Positions 1 through 5,396 of a stretch of DNA of 17,145 nucleotides are shown one piece after another (position 1 is the first letter of the stretch; the number at the start of each line of letters is the position of its first letter). The stretch comes from CAYMLQ01 sp964390795 (GTDB taxonomy: Bacteria; Verrucomicrobiota; Kiritimatiellia; RFP12; UBA1067). Made by a program: the position numbers and the translations under genes. Location: NCBI GenBank assembly GCA_964390795.1, contig CAYMLQ010000089.1, forward strand, positions 1-17,145, written 5' to 3'. The notes beneath the pieces are model-generated. The model did no database searches and had not been told where the DNA came from. It saw only the letters and a list, made by a program, of their open reading frames with translations.

Positions 1-22
1 ACGCGCGTCGTGTGCGCGTAGC

Positions 23-86
23 GCTGGGAGCGGGGACACTCCTGTCCCCGTTGTGCTGGGAGCGGGGACACTCCTGTCCCCGTTGT
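23..86. repeat. Two tandem 32-bp direct repeats, each with a hairpin
   Basis: Positions 23-54 and 55-86 are identical and adjacent. Each unit holds a palindrome with 8-bp arms (CGGGGACA / TGTCCCCG) around a CTCC loop, at 31-50 and 63-82. The block is non-coding and lies upstream of the promoter at 257-285. It looks like a REP-type intergenic palindrome family; an inverted third copy occurs at 160-184. Confidence 0.85.
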
Positions 87-159
87 GAACGGTTGTGCAA
101 CACCGAGCCGCAGGATACGACGAGACGACCGCCTGCGGAGCGACGCTTGGCCGACGTTT

Positions 160-184
160 CGGGGACAGGAGTGTCCCCGCTCCC
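160..184. repeat. Inverted third copy of the GGGACA palindrome repeat
   Basis: This 25-bp stretch is the exact reverse complement of 26-50 and 58-82, including the GGGAG flank that makes the element directional. Three copies within 160 bp, one inverted, suggest a dispersed palindromic repeat rather than a local polymerase-slippage product. Confidence 0.85.
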
Positions 185-256
185 GAGCTTGCGACACAGG
201 TTCGCCAGCAACGCTCACTCTTCGAACACCCCTGCCACCAACCGATTACCTAGCGC

Positions 257-285
257 TTGCCGACACGGATGCCCTGCGGTACACT
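257..285 (+). promoter_or_regulatory. Candidate sigma70 promoter of the PD-(D/E)XK gene
   Basis: TTGCCG at 257-262 and TACACT at 280-285 are separated by 17 bp. Transcription would start near 292, about 20 nt before the ATG at 312. This supports 312 as the true start, because earlier in-frame ATG codons lie upstream of the promoter and inside repeats. Confidence 0.5.
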
Positions 286-311
286 ATGTCAGCTTTGAAA
301 GGCGGCGTGGT

Positions 312-899
312 ATGGCGATTGAGAAAGTGAAGAAAGCGACAGCACCTTACTCCAAGCGTTCCAAGGCACCTGTACTTGGCGTGCGTGAAGCTTCTGCGAC
401 GTATACGGCAGAGCCGCCGACCTTCGAGTCCGTGTGGCGGATGTTCCAGGAATCCGAGAAGCGGATGAACAGGCTGGAAGAGCTGTTCGTCACGCAGTGG
501 GGCAAACTCGTCGAGTCGCTTGTGGAGGGCGATCTTGTGCCGTTGCTCCGGAGCAGGGGGATCGCTGTGGAGCAGACATCCCGGCGTCACTGCGGCTGCC
601 ACAACGGCAAGAACTTCGAGTTCGACATTATCGCGTATGACGGCGACACCATCGTCATTGTCGAGGTGAAGACCACCCTGAGACCGCAGGACGTGAAGGA
701 GTTCCTGAACGAACTCACGCATGTGCGGGAGTGGATACCGCGGTTTGCGGACAACCGCGTCTGCGGCGCGGTGGCCTACCTGCAGGAGGTCGGGGAAGCG
801 TCAGCCATGGCTGCGAAGCGCGGACTTTTCACAATCCGCGCCACCGGCAGCAGTGCGTCCATCACCAACAGCCCGGACTTCCAGCCCAAGGCGTTTTGA
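312..899 (+). CDS. PD-(D/E)XK nuclease-like protein (DUF3782-like)
   Basis: This 195-residue protein has no visible signal peptide or membrane segment and is probably cytoplasmic. Residues 1-35 are basic and low-complexity; residues about 40-80 are helical and charged, likely a short coiled coil. The C-terminal half has the PD-(D/E)XK pattern: EFD in FEFDIIAYDGD at about residues 101-111, then IVIVEVKTTL, whose E-x-K gives the other catalytic residues. This resembles the DUF3782-type restriction-endonuclease-like proteins that occur as orphans in cyanobacteria and PVC bacteria; the family assignment is from memory of the pattern. The frame stays open upstream to position 12, but that part runs through repeats. 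I chose ATG 312 because of the AAAGG-type ribosome site at 298-302 and the promoter just upstream. No methyltransferase or toxin partner adjoins it. Its real substrate is unknown, and nuclease activity is inferred. Confidence 0.75.
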   Translation: MAIEKVKKATAPYSKRSKAPVLGVREASATYTAEPPTFESVWRMFQESEKRMNRLEELFVTQWGKLVESLVEGDLVPLLRSRGIAVEQTSRRHCGCHNGKNFEFDIIAYDGDTIVIVEVKTTLRPQDVKEFLNELTHVREWIPRFADNRVCGAVAYLQEVGEASAMAAKRGLFTIRATGSSASITNSPDFQPKAF

Positions 900-910
900 G
901 TGCCGCGTAG

Positions 911-930
911 GTCGGGATCGCAATCCCGAC
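911..930. repeat. Short perfect palindrome after the nuclease-like gene
   Basis: GTCGGGAT and ATCCCGAC form an 8-bp perfect stem with a CGCA loop, starting 11 nt after the stop codon at 897-899. No U-tract follows, so it is not a classical intrinsic terminator, though it may stabilise the 3' end of the transcript. Confidence 0.7.
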
Positions 931-940
931 ATGCTGTTTC

Positions 941-983
941 TGGAGTGCGGTGACAAGCGGTATCCCGCTTGCCGCACGCTCCA
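941..983. repeat. Bulged inverted repeat
   Basis: TGGAG, TGCGG and CAAGCGG on the left (941-960) pair with CCGCTTG, CCGCA and CTCCA on the right (965-983). Small unpaired bulges separate the three stem segments. The form is typical of a dispersed palindromic repeat that has drifted. Confidence 0.65.
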
Positions 984-1041
984 AACCCAGCCGCACCAAA
1001 CGAGCCCGTCCGCCGCTCCCCTTGCCCTGCGGTCTCCGTAT

Positions 1042-1062
1042 GTTGTACCGCCTTCAGGCGGC
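1042..1062. repeat. Diverged half-copy of the 1082-1258 stem-loop family
   Basis: GTTGTACCGCC, then TTCAG, then GCGGC resembles the right arm of the stem-loop at 1136-1156, with compensating changes that keep an internal mini-hairpin (CCGCC/GGCGG). It stands alone and inverted relative to the left arm at 1082, so it may be a remnant copy. Confidence 0.5.
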
Positions 1063-1081
1063 GGTTCGACATTGCAGCGTT

Positions 1082-1156
1082 GCCGGCTGAAGCCGGGACA
1101 ACGTACGGACGCGCAGGCCCGCGCTACCAAGGTATGTTGTCCCGGCTTCAGCCGGC
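1082..1156. repeat. Long perfect inverted repeat (copy 1)
   Basis: The arms at 1082-1102 and 1136-1156 are perfect 21-bp reverse complements around a 33-nt loop (1103-1135). The loop is identical to that of copy 2 at 1197-1229. The arm core is GGCTGAAGCC, which also has internal dyad character. Confidence 0.9.
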
Positions 1157-1167
1157 ACCGCTGCCAT

Positions 1168-1258
1168 GGACCGGGGCCGGCTAAAGCCGGTACAACGTAC
1201 GGACGCGCAGGCCCGCGCTACCAAGGTATGTTGTCCCGGCTTTAGCCGGCCCCGGTCC
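1168..1258. repeat. Long inverted repeat (copy 2) with compensatory changes
   Basis: The arms at 1168-1196 and 1230-1258 form a 29-bp inverted repeat with one mismatch (T at 1191). The 33-nt loop is identical to copy 1. Where copy 1 has GGCTGAAGCC/GGCTTCAGCC, copy 2 has GGCTAAAGCC/GGCTTTAGCC, so the same base pair changed on both sides. A 51-nt direct repeat (1098-1148 and 1192-1242) results, with a 94-bp period. Confidence 0.9.
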
Positions 1259-1331
1259 TGACGCGTCCGTGTACTGGCTCGCTCGCTGCTCATGGCTGAC
1301 TTGGGGTCAGAACAACAAGGAACCGTGTTTC

Positions 1332-1349
1332 CTCTCCCGACTGGGAGAG
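1332..1349 (-). terminator. Candidate 3' hairpin of the SUMF-domain gene
   Basis: CTCTCCC and GGGAGAG form a 7-bp stem with a 4-nt loop, 15 bp beyond the minus-strand stop codon at 1365-1367. The sequence after the stem on the minus strand has no run of T, so this is at best a weak or Rho-assisted transcription end. Confidence 0.35.
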
Positions 1350-1364
1350 TGTCGCCGTGCCCGG

Positions 1365-2867
1365 CTATGGCAGAGTTCTGGCAATGCGGAAACCGAGGAC
1401 GGAGTAGCGTTCGCACGGGGGGGTGCCGCCGTCACGGTTCGCGGAGCGACAGTGCTCGGCGCTGCTGTCCCAACCCCCGCCGCGAGTGACGCGGTTCGAA
1501 CCTGACACCACGCCCTTCGGATCATTTTCTATTTCGGGGTAGTTTCCGCGCCAGTCCAGACACCATTCCCAGACGTTGCCGTGCAGGTCGTACAGTCCCC
1601 AGGCGTTCGGCGGGTAACTGCCGGCCTTCGCCGTTCCCCTGCGCGTTTCGCCCGCGTCGCCTGCGTTGCCCTTGTACCGTGCAACAGCGGCCAGATCCGG
1701 ACAAGTCTCCTTCGACGTCAGATTCTTGCCGCTATTCAGCGCGGTCGCCGTACCCGCGCGGCAGGCGTACTCCCACTGCGTCTCGGTCGGCAAATCGAAT
1801 GCCTGGCCGGTCCGCGCCCGAAGCCTACCCATAAACGAGGACGCATCCACGCTGTTCGTGGCGGGCCAATTCGCGCCATCCCCCTCCCCGCGAAGATCAT
1901 TGTAGCTCACGTTTTCGACTGGGCGGGTCTCACGGCTTTTCGGATCGCTAAAGTTACTCGGCCAATCGCCCATCACCCGTTCCCACTGTTTCTGCGTCAC
2001 TTCGAACACGCCTATGTAGAACGGCTGGGTCAGCGTGACCTCATGCGGGGTCTCGTTGCCTTGTCGCCCCAACTCGCCTTCCGGACTGCCCATGACAAAC
2101 GTCCCCGGCTCGATCTTTCTCAGCACCAGTTTGTCGGTCTTGTACTCGTCGGTCCACCCTTTTTTCGGCGCGTCGGCGAGGGAGGTCATGGGATACTCCT
2201 TCGCCTTGGGGCCGCGCGAGAGGTCGATCACGAGATAGAGGTGCGCCGGGTTGACGGCGGCTTTTCCCGGCACCGCCGGTGCCACCGGTGCCGGTGTCCG
2301 CGCAATGGCCGCGACGGTCGCGTTCGTCACAGAGCCCTTGAGCGCGGCCAGTTGCTCGGAGAAGTCTTTGACCGCTGCTTGCGCCTTGGCCAGCTCGGCA
2401 TCGACCGCCACAGCCTCGTCCATCTTCTCGGCCTTGGTCAACTCTTTTAGCAGGCGGTCCAGATCCTGCTGATATTTGACCGTCAGCGCGCCGAGATTCG
2501 CGGTCAGGTCCGCTTCCAGCCTGGAGTACTGCTTCACATAAGTGGCCTGGAACGCCTTGATCTCGGGGATCTCGCCCTCCTCCGGCGCGGGGGGAAGACA
2601 TTTCGCCTTCTGGAACCGCTCGATTTCGGCAAGGGCCGCCTTGGTCGTCTTGAAGTCGCCCTGCCCCTTGGCGCGCGTCTTGAGCGTCTCCAAGGCCTTC
2701 TGATACTGCTGCTGGAGGTCGTCGAACTGGGGCTTGTACCTTTGCCTGATCCCCTCCGCACTCTTCTGATAGGCGTCGCTGGTCGTTTTCAAGTCGGCGG
2801 ACCAAACGGGCGACAGACAAAAGAGCGAAAACAGGCAGCTCAACAGCCAACAGAGCGGGTATCTCAT
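1365..2867 (-). CDS. Secreted coiled-coil protein with SUMF/FGE-like domain
   Basis: The protein has 500 residues when started at ATG 2867. A ribosome site (AAGGGA) precedes that codon and a signal peptide follows (MRYPLCWLLSCLFSLF to VWSA, cleavage near residue 24). A longer frame upstream runs into the 2963-3227 repeat and was rejected. Residues about 26-180 are a Lys/Glu/Ala-rich coiled coil. A Pro/Ala linker (about 186-206) leads to an FGE-sulfatase (SUMF1-type) domain at about 245-498, with IEPGTFVMGS, PVENVSYND, DLPTETQWEYACRAGT, YDLHGNVWEWCLDW and RVTRGGGW...LGFRIA. True formylglycine-generating enzymes have Cys at the second and seventh positions after the GGSx motif. Here the first is Ser468; Cys473 falls at the second spacing but sits in the CRSANR context usual in non-catalytic relatives. 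It lies in the same orientation as the sulfatase but has its own promoter. A binding or structural role is more likely than sulfatase maturation. Confidence 0.85.
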   Translation of the reverse strand: MRYPLCWLLSCLFSLFCLSPVWSADLKTTSDAYQKSAEGIRQRYKPQFDDLQQQYQKALETLKTRAKGQGDFKTTKAALAEIERFQKAKCLPPAPEEGEIPEIKAFQATYVKQYSRLEADLTANLGALTVKYQQDLDRLLKELTKAEKMDEAVAVDAELAKAQAAVKDFSEQLAALKGSVTNATVAAIARTPAPVAPAVPGKAAVNPAHLYLVIDLSRGPKAKEYPMTSLADAPKKGWTDEYKTDKLVLRKIEPGTFVMGSPEGELGRQGNETPHEVTLTQPFYIGVFEVTQKQWERVMGDWPSNFSDPKSRETRPVENVSYNDLRGEGDGANWPATNSVDASSFMGRLRARTGQAFDLPTETQWEYACRAGTATALNSGKNLTSKETCPDLAAVARYKGNAGDAGETRRGTAKAGSYPPNAWGLYDLHGNVWEWCLDWRGNYPEIENDPKGVVSGSNRVTRGGGWDSSAEHCRSANRDGGTPPCERYSVLGFRIARTLP

Positions 2868-2916
2868 GATGCTTCCCTTTAATGAACAGGATGATAAAGG
2901 TTTCAGAACAACTTTT

Positions 2917-2945
2917 ATTATGCTGGGAGCGTCCAAGACAGTCAA
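2917..2945 (-). promoter_or_regulatory. Strong sigma70-like promoter of the SUMF-domain gene
   Basis: On the minus strand TTGACT (2945-2940) and CATAAT (2922-2917) are separated by 17 bp; each hexamer matches consensus at five of six positions. The -10 box lies about 50 bp upstream of the ATG at 2867. This implies that the SUMF gene is a separate transcription unit from the sulfatase gene upstream of it. Confidence 0.7.
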
Positions 2946-2962
2946 CGCGATATTCTGAACGT

Positions 2963-3227
2963 GCATCCCCGTTTCACTGACCGCGTGCGACAGCTCAGCG
3001 AGGCTCAACGCCTTGCCCTGCCTGTGGGTTTGCGTGCGGAGCCGGTAGGGCGAACCGTCCCCGGTGAGCCGTTGCGAGCGTACCGTTCGCCATTGCCCTG
3101 CGGCTCGGCAGGGACGCCTCGCCCTACCGCCTGCGGCTCAGCGACTTGCCTGTAAACAGCGAGCGAACCGTCTTGGTGAGCCGCCGGCCCTGTTCATCTT
3201 CTTTTGAAGTCAGTGAAACGGGGATGC
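2963..3227. repeat. 265-bp element bounded by perfect 19-bp inverted repeats
   Basis: GCATCCCCGTTTCACTGAC at 2963-2981 is the exact reverse complement of 3209-3227. The interior holds a further imperfect 28-bp inverted repeat (3044-3071/3101-3128) and a partial third copy of its arm at 3163-3183. No coding capacity is credible inside. It fills the space between the sulfatase stop (19 bp away) and the SUMF promoter (-35 box 17 bp away). The form is that of a small non-autonomous mobile element or nested repeat; no flanking target duplication is obvious, so mobility is inference. Confidence 0.7.
3044..3128. repeat. Imperfect 28-bp inverted repeat nested in the 265-bp element
   Basis: The arms at 3044-3071 (starting GGTAGGGCGA, ending GAGCCG) and 3101-3128 match at 23 of 28 positions as reverse complements, with a 29-nt spacer. 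The stretch 3163-3183 repeats the 3050-3071 part directly, with a small deletion and substitutions. Confidence 0.7.
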
Positions 3228-3246
3228 GCCCTCGGCTCAGGGCCCC

Positions 3247-5388
3247 TCACTTCACCACCTTCACGTTCCGGAACCCGGCGGAGTCGCCGAACACAAGGAA
3301 GTTGAGTTGCGTCTTCGGCTGTCCCAGCACCTCGTGCGAGGCCTTGACGACCGCGTCGTTCACCTGCACGGTGGCCTCGTTGCCTTTCAACGTGACGCGC
3401 ACCGGATACCAGCGGTTCTTCTCCAGCTTCACCGCCTTACGCAGGAGGGGCTCGGTCGCTTCCGTGCCCTCGCCTTTGGACGGATTCTTGGTGATCTCGA
3501 TAGCCGTGCGCGAGAGCACGATGCGGAAGCTGCCCGCGCGGTCGCCGCCGCCCCATTCGACGCGCAGCGAGTGGCGATCCGCACCGTTCAAATTGACCTC
3601 ATAATCGACAACCCCATCCGTGAGCGCCACCGGCACGCTCAGCGTCGCCCCTTGATCCTGCGGGCCTTTCTGAGCGCCCCACACGCCGCCGTCACGAGCG
3701 GCCCACACGCCGCGGGACGTCGCCCACGGTTTCGCCGGCACCTGCGCCAGCGCCTCGTTCAGCACCGTCTCGCCAGCGAGCGGCGGCAGCACCGCGACCG
3801 TCTGCTTGGGCTTCGCGTCAGCTGGCGGCAGGGAGCGGCTGTAACCGCCCTCGCGATAGCGGTTCAGCAGAGCCCGCAGTTCTTTCACAATCTCGGGATG
3901 TGCCGCGCTGACGTCCTTTGTCTCGGCGGGATCATCTTGCGTGTGGTAGAGCTGCGGCTTGAACTCGTCGGCGCGAGACTTGCGGGCGCCGGGCTTGACC
4001 TCGTCCACCGGCTCGCCCTCGATCCATTTCCACGGCCCTTTGCGGAGCGCGAAATTGCCGTCCGCGCTATGGACGACCAGGTGGTCGCGGAGCGGCTGCG
4101 CGGGGTCGCCAAGGATCGCGGGCAATATATTGAAGCTGTCTTCCGCCGCCTTCTCCGCACCGGGCAATGGCTCGCCCACCACGGCGGCCGTGGTGGCCAG
4201 CACGTCCGCCAGGCTGACCATCTGCGAGCAGACCGAGCCCGGCTTGGCCTTGCCCGGCCAGCGAACGATGAAGGGCACCTTGAAGCCGCCCTCCCACACC
4301 GTGTGCTTGCCGCCTTTGAGCGCGCCGTTGACCTTCAGGCCGGCTTTGTAGGCCAGCGTCTGAAGCATGTCCTCGCGCTCGGGCTTGAAGACGCCGCCGT
4401 TGTCACTGGTGAACAGCACCAGCGTGTTCTCAGCCGCGCCCAGCCGGTCCAGTGCGCCGAGGATGCCGCCCACGCTTCGGTCAAGCTCGTGGATCCAGTC
4501 GCCATAAAGCCCGGCCCCGCTCTTGCCCGCGAGATCCTTGTCGGGCGTCACGGGGTTGTGTACCGCGACCGGCGTGAAATAGAGGAAAAACGGCTTGTCC
4601 TTGGGCTGGCGCTCGAGCCAGCGGACCGCGCGGGCGGTGAGCGTGGGCATGACGCGCTCGTTCTTGCGGCGCGGCGCGTCCAGGTCGAGGATCGTGGACT
4701 TGCCGTTCTCGGTGTCCTCGGGGCCGTACGAGGCCTTGAAGTTGTCGGCGTCGGGAACCGGCCCGACCTTCATGCTTTCGGGAATCTTGCCGGAACGAAG
4801 GCCATAGACGTAGCGGTTCTCGACGAACACGCCGGTGAGGTCGCCGTGGTTGCTCGGCACGCCAAAGTGGTAGTCGAAACCGATGTCCAGCGGGCCGGGC
4901 GACAGCTCAGCTGTGTAATCCGTGCGCCACTTGGGCGACTCGTCCGCCGCGCCGTAGCCGAGGTGCCACTTGCCCACTGCGGCGGTGGCGTAGCCGTGCC
5001 TTTTCAGCAAGGACGCCATGTTCAGCCGGTTGGTCTCGATGTGCAGCGGCGAGAAGGTGCCGAGCACCTCATGCGTCAGCGAGGTGCGCCAGCAGTAGCG
5101 GCCGGTCATCAACGAATAGCGCGTGGGCGAGCAGACCGAGGAGGTCGTGTTCGCGTCGGTGAAACGACGGCCCTCACGGGCGAGCCGGTCGATGTTCGGC
5201 GTCTGGATCAGCTTTCGATCCGCGCCATAGCAGCCCGAACTGCCGTAGCCGAAGTCGTCCGCCAGAATCACAACGATGTTAGGCGCGCGTTCCGAAACAG
5301 ACGCCCCTTGCGACCTTCCAAAGGCCGGGAAGAACACACAGCAGACCGTCATCCAGCCCGCCCGCACAAACCACTGGAATCGCCGCAT
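3247..5388 (-). CDS. Exported type I sulfatase with C-terminal beta-sandwich-like domain
   Basis: This 713-residue protein has an N-terminal signal peptide (residues about 1-30). The sulfatase domain (about 35-515) begins PNIVVILADDFGYG, with the metal-binding Asp pair at 44-45. It has the CxPxR signature C86-S-P-T-R, whose Cys is the residue converted to formylglycine in this family. GKWHLG is at 139-144, AVHNP near 275-279 and TSDNGG at 327-332. It should hydrolyse a sulfate ester outside the cytoplasm; the substrate is unknown. Residues about 555-713 form an extra domain ending in LNFLVFGDSAGFRNVKVVK, like the DUF1080/LamG-type folds found in PVC hydrolases, possibly carbohydrate-binding. 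The ATG lies 8 nt after the stop of the upstream gene, and its G-rich ribosome site overlaps that stop (TAGGGGGG), indicating an operon and likely translational coupling. No classical terminator follows, only the 265-bp element. Confidence 0.93.
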   Translation of the reverse strand: MRRFQWFVRAGWMTVCCVFFPAFGRSQGASVSERAPNIVVILADDFGYGSSGCYGADRKLIQTPNIDRLAREGRRFTDANTTSSVCSPTRYSLMTGRYCWRTSLTHEVLGTFSPLHIETNRLNMASLLKRHGYATAAVGKWHLGYGAADESPKWRTDYTAELSPGPLDIGFDYHFGVPSNHGDLTGVFVENRYVYGLRSGKIPESMKVGPVPDADNFKASYGPEDTENGKSTILDLDAPRRKNERVMPTLTARAVRWLERQPKDKPFFLYFTPVAVHNPVTPDKDLAGKSGAGLYGDWIHELDRSVGGILGALDRLGAAENTLVLFTSDNGGVFKPEREDMLQTLAYKAGLKVNGALKGGKHTVWEGGFKVPFIVRWPGKAKPGSVCSQMVSLADVLATTAAVVGEPLPGAEKAAEDSFNILPAILGDPAQPLRDHLVVHSADGNFALRKGPWKWIEGEPVDEVKPGARKSRADEFKPQLYHTQDDPAETKDVSAAHPEIVKELRALLNRYREGGYSRSLPPADAKPKQTVAVLPPLAGETVLNEALAQVPAKPWATSRGVWAARDGGVWGAQKGPQDQGATLSVPVALTDGVVDYEVNLNGADRHSLRVEWGGGDRAGSFRIVLSRTAIEITKNPSKGEGTEATEPLLRKAVKLEKNRWYPVRVTLKGNEATVQVNDAVVKASHEVLGQPKTQLNFLVFGDSAGFRNVKVVK

Positions 5389-5396
5389 AGCCCCCC

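Larger units (their letters stand above)
900..1364. other. Non-coding intergenic region packed with palindromes
   Basis: No convincing gene lies between the convergent stops at 899 (+) and 1365 (-). Open frames here read through inverted repeats and give Arg/Pro-rich low-complexity peptides. The region carries at least four separate inverted-repeat elements, listed individually, and may serve as a bidirectional transcription-end zone. Confidence 0.8.

Noticed and set aside
12..311. N-terminal 100-residue extension of the nuclease-like protein
   Set aside because: It reads through the palindromic repeats and precedes the promoter at 257-285; its Cys/Arg/Pro-rich composition is unlike the rest of the protein.
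1042..1258. CRISPR-like array of repeats
   Set aside because: Only two full copies exist, each is itself an inverted repeat, the inter-copy sequence is not a spacer, and no cas genes are present.
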